Counted from the first letter of the stretch, positions 32,381 through 44,903 are shown. The stretch: 64,000 nucleotides of DNA from Typha latifolia (GCA_019914945.1 CM034101.1:7513188-7577187); one strand, 5' to 3'. Notes: generated from the letters alone by a model not told the origin. Made by a program: numbers and translations.

Positions 32381-32928
32381 TAATTCGAGCTTACCGAGAG
32401 AAGTTCGAGCGGATATGCAACTGGGTTACTAACTGATCTAACTCGGTTCTGAAGAGTACCTTCATTATAGTGAGCTCAAGCGTGACATTTAGGCTGAAGG
32501 CTTGAGACCCACTACTTCTGACGATGCCTTCTCCTTAGCTGTTCAAATGGAGTTCAAGTTGGATCAGCTAAATCAGATCTATAAGAAGGAAAGAAGAAAG
32601 ATAGCCCAAGCCTAGTAGCCTATGGCACACTAGAGACAGCATCTGCCCTGACTCAGCTTGCACCGATGGCTCAACCTAACCAACAAATGATCTTGCGCTG
32701 CTTTGTACCCAATAACTTAGAAGAGCATTGAAGAAAAGACTTGTGTTTTTACTATGACACTGATTTACCCCCGGTCATAATTGCAAGCACTAGCTAACCC
32801 ACATCATGTTTCTGGGCGGACTCGAGAAAGATGAACCCAAATCCACTGATTGGCATGACAAGTTGTATGAGTACAAGAACGTGACAGACTAGCCACCTCG
32901 AGGACAAGGTGTCAGAAGCATAGTGAAT
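32381..32928 (+). pseudogene. Family F gag fragment
   Basis: Decayed gypsy gag: RAYRERFERICNWVTN (about 32389-32436), LKSTF, then QMEFKLDQLNQIYKKERRK (32545-32601) and a damaged zinc knuckle near 32735-32790 (a TCVFTMT/LPPVI stretch corresponding to a CxxC..H..C knuckle). It then moves to a CCTCGAGGACAAGG tract just before the LTR. Protease, RT and integrase are absent. Family F gag also occurs at 57650-59165. Confidence 0.65.
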
Positions 32929-33412
32929 TGTTACAATCTGACCACATGGGTTACGCCGAGTCAAGTCAAGTTAATTAGTTACTTTTATCTTATTATTTGA
33001 ATTTTAAATAAATCGGATAATCTGCATGTGGATCTGATACGTTAGGGAATTTTACTTCTATAAATAGGAGTGGACATATGTTGATAATTATCATTTTAGG
33101 AATAGATCATACCTGTAGCAGCATTTCGATCTTCTAAACCCTAGCCATCTTCCTTCACCAGCAGTCACCCTATCATACAACCATCCACCACCACCTTTGG
33201 CCATTTGCTACCCTCCGATGGCTGCCACCATAATTTCTATTAATTATCGTTCTACCCTATTTGACGTTGCATCACTATTTAATTCATATATTTTCATCCA
33301 GTCGTCGGATTCTTGTGAAAAGATCTATTAGAATCCTAACTTCTGAAGCGACCTCCATATATATTTTTACAAATTTTTTACATCCAGATTGGTCCAGATC
33401 TGATTCGTAACA
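32929..33412 (+). mobile_element. Family F 3' LTR (484 bp)
   Basis: TGTTACAATCTGACC to TCTGATTCGTAACA, with matching TGTTAC/GTAACA ends. It is preceded by the gaggacaaggtgtcagaag tract typical of gypsy 3' ends. It matches the LTR at 57037-57608 in the first 130 bp (ctgatac-gttagg region, tctataaata). No TTCGAA cluster. Confidence 0.78.
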
Positions 33413-33830
33413 AAAAGGACTTATTCTAAAATAAGTCTATTTTTATTTCACAAATGAAACAGCCCATAAAGATTGACTAACACTCGCTAGATAAAAGGTG
33501 GTGTCTCGAGATGTTTTAGTTCATCTTGTTCCCACAGAAGAACATGTTGTTGTCGTTTTCACTAAGAGTCTCATGACCAAGACAGAATTATGCTTTTGAA
33601 AGGGGGAGTATTAGAAGAGAGTCCAACGATGGTGGTGTCACCTCAGGGTGATTAGGAGTTTACTATTCTGTTAGGAATTTATTATTCTATTAGGAATTTG
33701 TTTTCTGTAAAGCATTTGGAAGGTGATATATAAGAACCATATATTCTACGAATATCAAAGGAATGATAGAGAACCATCGAACTGAGTTCTTCTTCCAAAC
33801 TTTTCCCTCTCAGTTTTAAGAACTTCTAAA
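33413..33830 (+). mobile_element. Ty1/copia tail: RNase H end, polypurine tract and short LTR
   Basis: HLVPTEEHVVVVFTKSLM (about 33513-33566) is the conserved C-terminus of copia RNase H. It is followed by AAAGGGGGAG (33599-33608) and a roughly 220-bp LTR starting TATTAGAAGAG (TG changed to TA) and ending near CTTCTAA at 33829. A TATA-like gatatataag lies at 33725. The rest of the element is missing. Confidence 0.72.
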
Positions 33831-33998
33831 GTTATCAGATTAGAGTATCATCAATACTATTAGATAAGATAAACTGAGCACTGTAAAGGCCCATTTATAG
33901 CTGAATAGGCACTATCGACATACAAAAACGACTATTCGCACATTAAGTGCAAAAATTGACGAAATGTGGCTCCGATTATATTTTCAATTTGTGGCATA

Positions 33999-34004
33999 CA
34001 CGTG
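33999..34004 (+). promoter_or_regulatory. G-box upstream of the MATE gene
   Basis: CACGTG in an ACACGTGTG context, 258 bp before the ATG. It is the core recognised by plant bZIP and bHLH factors, and in this context resembles an ABA-response element. A single copy; function is inferred only. Confidence 0.4.
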
Positions 34005-34210
34005 TGAAGCATCGCTAATCGAGCGATTGCGTAGCCACGCATTAATTCTAGTTAGTGGCCAAGCACGATTCCACACCTATATCTTTGTCACTACAATCTC
34101 TTAACCAGTTAATCTCGAAACGTATACATAAATAGCATCACTAATTCTCCACTTATAGCTAAACTTTACAAATGGATTTGGTTGCATTTATCTTGCGATC
34201 ACTTCCACCT

Positions 34211-34218
34211 TATATATG
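34211..34218 (+). promoter_or_regulatory. Probable TATA box of the MATE gene
   Basis: TATATATG 44-51 bp before the start codon, leaving only a short 5' leader of roughly 15-20 bases if it is used. Confidence 0.5.
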
Positions 34219-34261
34219 CATTGGATAAGCCCGACCAAACAAATTCAAGACCTTCAATACC

Positions 34262-35752
34262 ATGTTAATCCGAGCACCAGAACCGGATGAAGAATCCAGT
34301 AGAGTAGCTGATGATCAAATTCATACACTTCCAAGATGTGCTTGTCATATCAAACGAATGATCCTCTCGGAGCTCAAGAAACAACGAGGAATCGCGGCTC
34401 CTTTGATCCCGATGAACTCGACGTGGTTCGCAAAAACCGCTATCACCACTGCCTTCCTGGGCCGGCTAGGGAAGCTTCAATTGGCCGCGGGGACGCTCGG
34501 ATTCACCTTTGCCAACGTTACCGGCTTCTCAATCCTCGCCGGGCTTTGCTGTGCCATGGAGTCAATCTGTGGACAAGCTCATGGGGCAGAGAACCACAAG
34601 CTTCTTCACAAAACACTGATCATGACCACCATCCTACTAGTCGTAGCTTCCCTACCCATCTCCTTCCTTTGGTTCTATGTTGACAAAGTACTTTCTCTCT
34701 TTGGCCAACAAAGAGAGATCATAATTCTTGCAAAGAAGTATGTAGTATATCTCCTTCCGGACCTTGTAGTTACCTCATTCCTTTGTCCTCTTAAGACCTA
34801 CTTGAGCTCTCAAGGGATTACTCTTCCAATCATGTTTAGCTCTGCTATTGCACTAGCTCTCCATGTGCCCTTTAACATGTTCCTCTCAAAGGCTAAAGGA
34901 CTTGAGGGTGTCTCCTTGGCCATCGGGCTGACCGACCTTAGCTTAACTATCATGTTAGCACTCTACATCTATGTGACAAAATTCTGGAAAGATGATGATG
35001 ATGATAATAATAAAATTACCGGTGGGGATAGAGGTGAATGGTGGATACAAACAAGAAGCGACTGGCTCAGGCTGCTTAAAATCTCATTCCAGTGCTGCTT
35101 CACCGGATGCCTAGAGTGGTGGTGCTACGAGATCATAACCTTGCTTGCAGGGAGGTTGCCCGACGCCCAACGCAACGTGGCGGTGCTCACCGTCGTGCTC
35201 AACTTCGACTACTTGCTCTATGGAGTGATGGTCTCGCTCGCTACTTGCGCTTCCACCCGAGTGTCGAACGAGCTCGGCGGAGGGAATTCTCGATTGGCTC
35301 GCGACGCAGCTTGCGTGTCGGTGGTCCTTGCCGTCTTCGCGGGTTCCGTTGGTGGATCAGCGATGGTAGCGGCTCGAGGTCAGTGGGGATCTTTGTTTAG
35401 CCGTGACAAGGATATTCTTGATGGGGTAGAGAAGATACTGTTATTGATGGCTGTTGTGGAAGTGTTTAACTTCCCCTTGGCTGTTTGCGGTGGGATAGTC
35501 AGGGGGACATCAAGACCGTGGCTGGGGATGTGCAGTGCCGGAGGATTTTACTTGGTGGGCTTGCCATTAGCCGTCTGGTTGGCTTTCACGGCGCATTTTG
35601 GGCTTCGTGGGCTTCTATTGGGCTTTATTGTGGGTAGTTTTTGTAGTGCTTTTCTCTTGACTGTTGTCATAGGGCGTATTAATTGGGATGATGAAGCTGT
35701 TAAGGCACAGAGGTTGGCTTGTGAGAATACAGAGTGGACACCAAGCGAATAA
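34262..35752 (+). CDS. MATE family efflux transporter (DETOXIFICATION-like)
   Basis: An intact, single-exon 496-residue membrane protein, the usual MATE length. MATE proteins export organic cations, hormones or secondary metabolites using H+ or Na+ gradients at plasma membrane, vacuole or endosomes. Seen here: a cytosolic N-terminus (about residues 1-40), first-repeat motifs TAFLGRLGKLQLAAGTLGF and CCAMESICGQAHGAENHK, about twelve hydrophobic segments, an acidic D/N-rich loop (about 244-252, encoded by a GAT/AAT run), the second-repeat motifs CLEWWCYEIITLLAG and STRVSNELGGGNSRLARDA, and a C-terminal cytosolic tail (about 475-496). LEWWxYEI and the lack of introns resemble the DTX48-51 subgroup, some of which act in iron, ABA or auxin-linked processes. 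That subgroup call is inference. No frameshifts; upstream DNA is retrotransposon. Confidence 0.94.
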   Translation: MLIRAPEPDEESSRVADDQIHTLPRCACHIKRMILSELKKQRGIAAPLIPMNSTWFAKTAITTAFLGRLGKLQLAAGTLGFTFANVTGFSILAGLCCAMESICGQAHGAENHKLLHKTLIMTTILLVVASLPISFLWFYVDKVLSLFGQQREIIILAKKYVVYLLPDLVVTSFLCPLKTYLSSQGITLPIMFSSAIALALHVPFNMFLSKAKGLEGVSLAIGLTDLSLTIMLALYIYVTKFWKDDDDDNNKITGGDRGEWWIQTRSDWLRLLKISFQCCFTGCLEWWCYEIITLLAGRLPDAQRNVAVLTVVLNFDYLLYGVMVSLATCASTRVSNELGGGNSRLARDAACVSVVLAVFAGSVGGSAMVAARGQWGSLFSRDKDILDGVEKILLLMAVVEVFNFPLAVCGGIVRGTSRPWLGMCSAGGFYLVGLPLAVWLAFTAHFGLRGLLLGFIVGSFCSAFLLTVVIGRINWDDEAVKAQRLACENTEWTPSE

Positions 35753-36442
35753 GATTGGGGTGGAGCCGTGGTGGGCACTTGAAAAGCATGGTTTGATTAT
35801 TCTATATGGGGATTTTGGACCACTTGGTAATGGGATCCCTTGGAGGTTATCTCATCTATATATGCTGATAGAATGTACAGTATTAAATTTTGATTGCAGT
35901 ACATGATTCTTGTGTATATACAACTAGCAGCATTTTGGTTGATCATTTGACCAAAAAATATTTCTAGACATGGTATTGGCAGTGTGGGGCTTTTAAATTT
36001 TGTAGCAGCAAATAATAGCCTATTTTACTCATTTTACCTTAACAAACTGAAATAAGGACTATCATGTCCCAATTGTTATAGACAACAAGTATGACAATAA
36101 CTATAATTATCCGCCAAATTACATATTTATCTCCTTCCCTTCTGCAAGATTCTCATCAAACTCTCTTTTTTCTTCTACCCTCCCAATTCTCTTCTAACTT
36201 ATTCTATTGTTATATCATTAGGAATTGAAATGCTCTTCTTCCTCTACAATGGAATTATTTGGCAATTCTAGAAGAGCTTTTAGCTTCGACCTCTCCTTTC
36301 TCTTTATTTCTCCACTTTCATCGGTAAACACGTTTTATCCACTCCTTTGTGCTCTCCACTGACTATTGTGATTCACTTATTCTCAAAAAAATCTATAGGT
36401 CAAATGCAATATAAATAATCTCTTTTTATTTTGTTGCATTTC

Positions 36443-36478
<36 letters not shown>

Positions 36479-37059
36479 TAAAGATATATGATGCATATAG
36501 TTTAGGCAATTTGTAGCAAAAAGCCTCTTCCATTATCAAATTGCAATTTCATGCACTTTTTACTAATTGAGCCATAATAAATTCTAAAAAAACTGCCGTG
36601 TTCTAAAATAGCAAAACTAATACCTGCCAAATTACATCATTACCTTAAATTACTAATTTACCTAACAAACTAAAAAAAGTTCTGTGTACTTCTCCTAAAC
36701 GTAATTTCCATTCCATCTTCTTCCTCCTTCCATTTTTTCTCTCATTTTTTTACTCTTTTTTCCTCTTATTTTTCCTCTCATTCTTCTTCCAAATTCTATT
36801 TTCATTAATAACAATTCAAATACTGTTTCTCATCTAAAGTGGTCTCATTTGGCAATCTTAGAAGATTCATTTATTCAACATCTCTCTCATATTGTTCACT
36901 GTTCATCTTACACATTTCATTCTTCGGTGATTAAAGTATTCTGAATTAAGTAAATATTTTGGTGATTATTTTACCTTGCTCCAAGCAGGTGTATCACCCA
37001 TATAAATGTCGTCAATATTATATCATTTTGACAATGTTTTTCACTACTCTACTTTTGCA
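35753..37059. other. AT-rich intergenic DNA downstream of the MATE gene
   Basis: No gene. Contains pyrimidine-rich stretches (36120-36360, 36710-36800) and an AT microsatellite at 36447-36476. Confidence 0.55.
36447..36476. repeat. (AT)15 microsatellite
   Basis: Uninterrupted alternating A and T for 30 bp. Confidence 0.95.
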
Positions 37060-38445
37060 AATATGACTCCAACTAAAATTGGTGTAAAAGTCTTACGCAT
37101 CACTTATGTAAATTCTACGCACCATCTATAAAAATTATGTATTTTAATATTAGGCAATGTATGTATTGATAATGGTAAAAAAGTCTTACGCATCATATAA
37201 ATTATGCAAAATGTCTATACAAAATACAAAATATGCATTTCAATATTAGGCAAGGTACGTATTTATAATGACGAAAAGGTTTTGTCTATCACCTATGTAA
37301 ACTAGCAAAAAAATTCTTTCAGGTATTAAAATATATAGTTGTATATAAAGGCTAAATGTTAAGAAAATAAAATTTAAGATAAAAATATCATCCTTAGGCT
37401 TCTTCGTCAAACACCAAGAGATAAAGTGATAGTGAAAGATTGCATATATTTTAGGATGTAACACCATCACATTAATAAACCTAGTAAAAAAATAATACAC
37501 ATCACCTATGTAAAGTATTTCCAAAGAATATATCAAATATGGGCAAAAAGTTTTAGCCAAGGTAAGTATAAAAATCTAAATAAAAGAATTATTACCTTTT
37601 TTACCAAGAAAATAAAAATAAAAAATGCCACGCATCGCTAATGCAAAATGTATGCTCTAATTTTAAACTAAGTACGCATCAAAATTTCTAAAAATATCAT
37701 GCTTCACTTATGTAATACGTATGCATCACCTATGCAAATTATATAATCTAATTTTAACCAAGTTATGCATTGAGATTTTATAAACAATGCCATGCATTGC
37801 ATAGATAATATATATGCATCGTCTATACAAAATGTACACTCTAATTTTTACCAAGATACAAATCGAGATTTTCTAAAAAATGCCACGCATTGATTATGTA
37901 ATATGTACGCATCACCTATGTGAAATGTACACTTTAATTTTAACCAAGGTACATATCAAGATTTTTAAAAAATGTCACGTATCACCTATGTAATATGTAC
38001 GTATCACTTATGCAAATTATATGCTTTAATTTTGACCAAGGTATTCATTGAGATTTAAAAAAGATATCACATGTTACTTATGTAATATGTACGCATCACT
38101 TATACAAATTATACGCTCAAATTTTAACCAAGGAACGTATCGAGATTTCCAAAATAAAAAAACACCATGCATCGCTTATACAAATTGTACGCTACAATTT
38201 TAATCAAAATATGCATCAAAATTTCAAAATAAATGTCATGCATCGCATATATAATATGTACGGATCGCCTATATAAATTGTACGCTCTAATTTTAACTAA
38301 AGTATGTATCGAGATTTTCAAATAAACGCAATACATCACCTATGAATATGTACCAATCGTGCCTACACAAATTATACGCTCCAATTTTAATCAATGTACA
38401 CATTGAGATTTTCAGAAAAAACACCACGCATTGCCTTATCCATGC
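37060..38445. repeat. Minisatellite of about 93 bp with a 24-bp subunit
   Basis: Clear unit starts, keyed on a CCACGCATCGC-like start, are at 37627, 37696, 37789, 37882, 37974, 38066, 38164, 38235, 38328 and 38423. Most spacings are 92-98 bp; two are about 70 bp. Each full unit contains two related 23-24-bp halves (ACGCATC.CCTATG.AA.T.T), then a CTAATTTTAACCAAGGTA block and a GAGATTTTC block. The short units lack one half. More degenerate copies extend back to about 37060. No open frame. Confidence 0.88.
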
Positions 38446-39277
38446 TTCCACTAGTGGACGAGTTGTGTCTCGTGAGGGTTTGCAGTGAATTTACCCACAA
38501 AATTTATTCAGTCAATTAAACAAAATAAAATAAATAAAATACAAGACTCAAGTAATTAAAAAAAACTTGAAAAGAAAATAATAAAATCAACCTAGGAATA
38601 TTGACAATTACATCCACGCAGATCAGCAAATCTCAAACTTTCGAACCCTAAACCCTAAACCCCTCAAGACCTCATACTAAGAATATACACAAGTAAATAC
38701 TAGTAAATTTTCACAAAGCGGACATAGCTAGAGTCAATCAATCTCAAAAATATAGACAAGGTATCCAATTATCTTCTCATTTAGCATTAATATACATTCT
38801 AAACTTATTGAAATTCTCCCAAAGTCATAATAGAAAAGCATGCTGTAATTAAACACAAGGAGATAAATCCAGATCTGAATCACACTAGAACACCAGGGTA
38901 GGGTATATATGTATAATATGCTTTATTACAATCTTAATTTTCTCATTACCTTAACTTGGAATTTCATGGTTGAGCAATGCTAGTGTTATCTTGCTTTCTA
39001 GATGGTCCTTGTAGCGAGGATTCTACCAGTGGATTTAACCACTAGTTGACGAGGCACCCCTCGGGCATCACACATTGAACCAAAAAGGTGGTATACAACT
39101 AATAGCCATGAATTAGAGATGGTAACTATGCCTTTTAACGCGAACACTTCCCGAATGGTTACGCAAAGGCCCGATTACTTAGTATAGAGACTATTGCTCT
39201 AACATCAATTATATATTTTTGTATTTCAATCAACTTGATATATTTATCAGTAGCATATTATACATTCAACCTACATG
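38446..39277. other. Intergenic DNA without recognised features
   Basis: No coding region. Contains two and a half telomere-like CCCTAAA units at 38645-38663, too few to indicate more than a chance or relic site. Confidence 0.5.
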
Positions 39278-39282
39278 TGATC

Positions 39283-42023
39283 TGTAACGCCCCCGCCCAT
39301 CACAGGCACGTGCATGCCCACACGCCCATACGGCACGCGGGGCGCACGCGACAAGATGAATGGGGCCCGTCACGCATAGATACACTCCTTTGCACATACA
39401 ATCATGACATCATCAAATACTACCTGCTAACATATTCATGCTCACATAATTCAACACCAAATAAATTATACTATCAACCAAATAAACCTGTTAACATATA
39501 AATATCCAAGTCCACAATAATATATACTAGACCACTACATAATCTGGCAGGATCCACACAAGCCGACAAACCATAAAGATACAACTAAAAAAACTAATAT
39601 AAGAGTACACTATGATTCGACCTGTATTATACAAATTATCGTCTAATACAAAAGAGTACAAATATCAAATACTGGTACAACTCAATTTCTATATAAACTA
39701 TCATCTATACCGTCTTGCACCTATAGCTAACCTCATCAATCTAAAATATCTTCTCGAGATATCTCAAGTCGCTATCACGTACCACATATCTGAGAGGGTT
39801 AGAAAAGAAATAAAGAGAATCATGAGCAAAAGGCTCAATTAATAAATCTTACCCCGAATCAGTGATGTCAAATAGAGTGTAAATCATGTATTAGATAATA
39901 TGAATCAGAAAGAGCATTATGTCATGAATGAGTATATGAATGTATCCTCAATAATATATAAATGAAATGTAGATAACATGTCAAAACTAATAAAAGTATA
40001 TAATTCTCGACAATAAGTAAACAAATCTTCCTATCATACTTTCATCATAACTCTCTCTTAAATATGGCACACATGATGCAAGCCGACCATGTCATGAAAT
40101 CAAATGCAATGGTGAATAAATTATAGAAATTACTCAATACTTATATAAGATTCTCAGTATCACAATCATCACCGACATCTTGGTATAACACCATCATACT
40201 AAACCACTGTGCAAAGTCAACACGCGATACCTAGTCTCAACATCATGTCTGAAGGCTCAGAGCATACTCTACCACTCGCAAGAGTATATCAAATATAACA
40301 ATACCCCTCCACTCGCTAGGGTATCAACATCCATCCAGACCAGGCACCCTTTCTAGCTGATAGAAACCTCATGAGTATAACTCGCTACATATGCCGTAGC
40401 GAACGACATGTGTCCGAATGTCGCTGCGCACAACAGACTAACAACCTCAAACGTAAGGCCAACAAGATCATAACTATGTCGAGTGATTAATCATCTTTAG
40501 GCATGCCCTAACCCTCGCACCCATTTGGGTATCCTCACGCTTTCTATCAACTATCCTATCAATTACATTTCGTGCTTTCCTTCTAAATGACAGATCATAT
40601 GCATATATCCAGTACGATAATAAGTCAATGCATAACAGGAATTTATGTAGAATAGGAATCAAGAGAAAAATGATGCAATATAGTCTTCAACCATGTAGTC
40701 AACACATGTATTCTCATGCTAATCTATTACATGCATACTTATGCTACAGATCGACTGGTCATAACATTAAAATAGTATAATCCTCTTTAACCATCTCTAT
40801 TTATCATCATCATACTCATATCTAAGATCAGCCTAATTATATGCAAGATAAAAATATACTAAACTGTAATCATCTCTAAATAAAGTTATATAATAAGCTG
40901 GAGGCTAAAACATGCATGTACATAATATATAATATATCCTAATTTGAGAAAGTCATCTAGGGGATAAGACTACTAACAGTCTGATTAGAAGATACGAACC
41001 ATGCATCTCTCACGTCCGTTAGTAAAACATCAACTCATCGTCAGGATCCACGGGGTTTTACATAAGGGGGTTCAAGGTTTGAAAATATTTAAGTAATATG
41101 ATGTTAGCTGTTTATCCCATTTAGAATTCATTGGTGTAAAATATAATAAATTATTTGATTTTCTTAAATAACTTGATATACATTATATATATATATATAA
41201 TTATGATAACCTTATTCTAATTATATATTAGGCATATAATGATTAATCTCTCTAAGCATAAAAGAATCAGATATACAATAATATAATTAAAATATATTTA
41301 CATAAAATAACTAACTATAATTCAATTATTTGGCAGTTACTACTTTTACTTAACTAGTTACTAATTATACATATAATAATCATTATCAATAAATATAAAA
41401 AGAATTATCTGAGCTCAGCATTTTATTGCATAGAAAATAATATATAATAAAAATAAGGTGCTAGAAACACATTGTATACTCAAATATATTAAATATATGC
41501 ATGTATAAGCATACATAAACATTAATAGAAACTTATATAATTTAATTATTTTAAATAAAACTAACTATATAAAATATAAGATTATTATCAATATGATTAC
41601 ATGTATTAATCTAATAAACAATGGCTAAACTATATATAATCATATGCAAGTATTTATAATTATAATTAATAAATTATTATACTAAAAATACTTAGCTAAT
41701 ACTTATACTAGTGAGTGTAAATTATCAAAATAATCTACCATCTAGATAAACTGATTTACCTAAATTTTAGAAAGTAAATCATATAATTAATGTAAACAAA
41801 TTAAAAGGGAGCAATCCCTTATCATAGTGCCGGTCTCGGCACTTTCTGAGCGCAGCAGTATTGCAGAAGGGGGAACAGCTAAGGAAGAAGAAGAAGAAGA
41901 GAAGAGAAGAGAAGAAGGAGCGGAGGGAAATGCGGATCCGGGTCGACAGGGAGGGCACCTACTGCTACTGGCCAGCCAGCGGCCGGCAGTTCGGCTTCGA
42001 TGAGCCCGAGCTCGTGTGTGAGC

Positions 42024-42054
<31 letters not shown>

Positions 42055-42259
42055 TCAGAAGAGCTCACTAACGCTTGTGGAGGTGGCGGCGGTGGTTTCC
42101 AAGGACGGCGACGGTGACAGTAACAGTGGGAGAGAGAGAGAAAGAGAGTTAGAGAGAGAGAGAGAGAAATATAAAGGGGGAGAGAGAGGCGGTGGGGATG
42201 TCGACGTTGCGGCTGCAGCATTGGTAGGCCCACTTGAGCTAGCTGGCCTGGTTGTTACA
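39283..42259 (-). mobile_element. 3-kb solo LTR with TGATC target duplication
   Basis: Ends TGTAACGCCCCCGCCC and GGTTGTTACA, flanked by perfect TGATC copies (39278-39282, 42260-42264). Length 2977 bp with no internal coding domains. By comparison with the Tekay LTR, whose 3' end is GGCG-rich, the GC-rich CGCCCCCGCCC end is the 3' end, so orientation is probably minus. The interior is AT-rich. The 5' end (41860-42240) is GC-rich with GA runs at 42024-42049 and 42130-42168. A related tail occurs at 59166-59333. Open frames at 41787-42262 are products of the GA repeats. Confidence 0.82.
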
Positions 42260-42264
42260 TGATC

Positions 42265-42615
42265 TGAAAATTTCTCTTAAATAATTAGCATGAAACTCTA
42301 TGATGATAGATCGAGAATTACTAAGAATACCAGATATTTTATACTGATCCTTACATTTATTTCAGAAACATAATGGTAACAAGACTACATTCTAAGGATT
42401 GCATAACTAAAACACATGTTCGATTAGTTTTTTTTAAATAAGTGTATAAAAATAGAATGGAGAAAATAGGATTTATGGTTCACTTAATCAAAACATCACT
42501 TCGTGTTTGATCCTCGCTTTCTAACCAAATTGACTCTGATAAATATCACTACATATTCTAAGGAGCAAAAACACATAAAAAATAGCGAAAAACAAAACAT
42601 AACTATAAGTAACTA
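42265..42615. other. AT-rich spacer
   Basis: Between the solo LTR and the recognisable start of the Tekay-like protease. No feature seen. Confidence 0.45.
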
Positions 42616-43873
42616 AAAAGAAAAGACCTAGGATTTTGTTTGACCTTGGGGCCACCCACTCTTTTATTTCTATGTCATTCCTGGAATATGTTGATGTGGC
42701 GTCGGAACCTCTTGTTAAGCCCTTGGTCATAGCCACCCCACTTGGTGACTGTTTGGAAGTTTGCCATGTTTATCGATCTTGCACCTCGACATTTGGTGAG
42801 TGAGATTTTAAGGTGGACCTCCTACCTCTTGAGATGCATGACTTTGATCTAATCCTGGGGATGGATTGGTTAGCTGCTCACCATGCCAATATTAACTGTT
42901 ACAATAAGGAGGTTATCTTACAGCTTAATGATGGTATGGAATGTCGATTGTGTAAGGATAGATAGGTAGACCATTCGTAGTTGGTGGCAATCATGTCCAC
43001 CAAGTCTTCGGGGACCCAAACCCTGACTGACTTGCCAGTAGTACATTAGTTTCTAGATGTTTTTCCAGAGGACATCTAGGGGCTTCCTCCAAACAGAAGA
43101 GTTGAGTTCACCATCGAACTGGTTCCGGGGGCAGGACTGGTCTCCAAGGCATCTTACCGTATGGCTTAGAAGGAAATGAAAGAACTGAGAGAGCAGATTG
43201 ATGACTTGCTAGTAGGGGACTCATCCAGCCTAGCTCATCCCCATGGGGCGCTCGTCCTGTTTGTGAAAAAGAAGGATGGTACCCTCCGCCTTTGCATTGA
43301 GTATCGGTAATTGAACTAGCTGACTGTGAAGAACAAATACCCCTTGCCTCGCATTGAGGACCTATTTGATCAATTGCGTGGGGCGCGCGTCTTCTCGTAG
43401 ATTCATTTGAGACCTGGGTATTATTAATTGAGGATTAGGGAAGCGGATGTCCCAAAAACTGCTTTTCATACTTGGTTTGGGTTGTATGAGTTCCTGGTTA
43501 TGCCTTTCAGCTTGTCCAATACACCAGCTATCTTCATGGACCTGATGAACCGAGTCTTTCGCCCTTTCTTGGATCAATTTATAGTGGTCTTCATTGATGA
43601 TATCTTGATTTACTCGGCCTCAGAATAGGAGCATGAAGAGCATCTTCGGTTGGTACTACATGTACTAAGGAGAGAAAAATTATTTTCTAAGTTCTCCATG
43701 TGTGACTTTTGGCTGGAGGAAGTAGTGTTGCTTGGGCATGTGGTCTCAGGAAAGGGCATCCGGGTTGATCAATCCAAGATCACAGTCATTCTCAATTGGA
43801 GGCAGCCGAGTACTGTCTCGAAGGTCCGTAGTTTCTTGGGTTTGGCCAGTTATTACCGGTGTTTTATGGAAGG
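42616..43873 (+). pseudogene. Tekay-like Ty3/gypsy: protease and reverse transcriptase, first part
   Basis: Starts abruptly in protease: FDLGATHSFISMSFLEY (42629-42680; catalytic D-S-G is D-L-G), then LLPLEMHDFDLILGMDWLAAHH (about 42820-42885, split here only in description). RT follows with [67 protein letters not shown] (the palm DD is intact, about 43573-43615) and [15 protein letters not shown]. Gag and the 5' LTR are missing. Several stops. The reading is interrupted by a SIRE solo LTR at 43874 and resumes exactly at 44904. Confidence 0.88.
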
Positions 43874-44903
43874 TGAAAAAACCCTAGACACAAGTATGTA
43901 TCTAAATACTAGGCAATGCTATCACTCGTTCGCTTAAGTAAAAGTCCGTAGAAATATTAGGAACGAAAGCAGAGATGAATGCCAAGATTTTAACGTGGAA
44001 AAAGCCAAACGGGACAAAACCACGGATCCAAACTCGGATCAAAACAAATCACTAGAATAGTAGCAGTTACAAGACTGACTCACAAAACAACCCGTCGATC
44101 CAACCAACTTTGTTCCTCTCAGTCTTGCTCGCTAGAACCCACGATTCACTGCTTCTCGTGATTGAAGTCCAATCTCAGTAACCCTCGAGATTGATCTTTC
44201 GTCTAGATAGCCCTTAAGACGAAAGATTAAGTTTTGTAGATGAGTGGAACCTTGATAGTTGAAGAACCGATGTAGTCTCAAGAAGTCTCCTTCAATAATG
44301 TTTCTTCAACCACCCTCAAGATAGGGCATCACAATCCTTATATATGATCTCCAAGATATAGCCAAATCCAAGTCTTATCCGTAATCACAAAAGTCCAATT
44401 TTATCAAATTTCGTTGGTGTGTTCGAACGCGGCCCCGGTGCGTTCGAACGACATAACTTGAACTCAGGTGCGTTCGAACGGGCTCGAGTGTGTTCGAACG
44501 CGACAACTTAAAATCTTCAGGTTGCGTTCGAACGCATTTATGAATGTAGCTCTCGGTCTGTGTGAATGTAGTACCCGCATTCGAATGCATTTGTGAACGC
44601 GACTCTCTGTCTGTGTACGCAGTACCTGCGTTTGAACGTGTTTGTGAATGCGGCTCTCTGTCTGTGTGAACGCAGTACCCGCGTTTGAACGCGTTTGTGA
44701 ATGCGGCTCTCTGTCTGTGTGAACGCAGATTCCGCGTTCGAACGCGTTTGTGAACGCGATGTGAACTCGACGGCTTTTCTCCAATAATCTTGCAATTCTT
44801 CAAACCAGAGATATTCTAGACTTGTGTAAAGCTCATATACATGAAAAAATATACTTAGAATATTTTGTACACAATTGCCAACAAATAAAAACCTAACAGA
44901 AGG
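43869..44903 (-). mobile_element. SIRE-like solo LTR with GAAGG target duplication
   Basis: The LTR is 43874-44898 (1025 bp), minus orientation. It is flanked by perfect GAAGG copies at 43869-43873 and 44899-44903. Removing it and one GAAGG restores the Tekay frame across CFMEG/FSKISSPLTRL. It carries a 53-bp TTCGAA array (44420-44760) that leaves all three minus frames open for 60-140 codons. No internal region. Confidence 0.93.

Noticed and set aside
38645..38663. Telomeric repeat
   Set aside because: Only about two and a half CCCTAAA units; too short to mean a telomere or fusion.
38448..39053. Direct repeat CCACTAGT(G/T)GACGAG at 38448-38462 and 39039-39053 as ends of a small element
   Set aside because: Similarity stops after 15 bp, there is no target duplication, and the core is a partial palindrome.
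41787..42262. Open frames of 133-148 codons on both strands
   Set aside because: Made of GA/TC microsatellites and GC-rich LTR sequence at the end of the 3-kb solo LTR; no domain.
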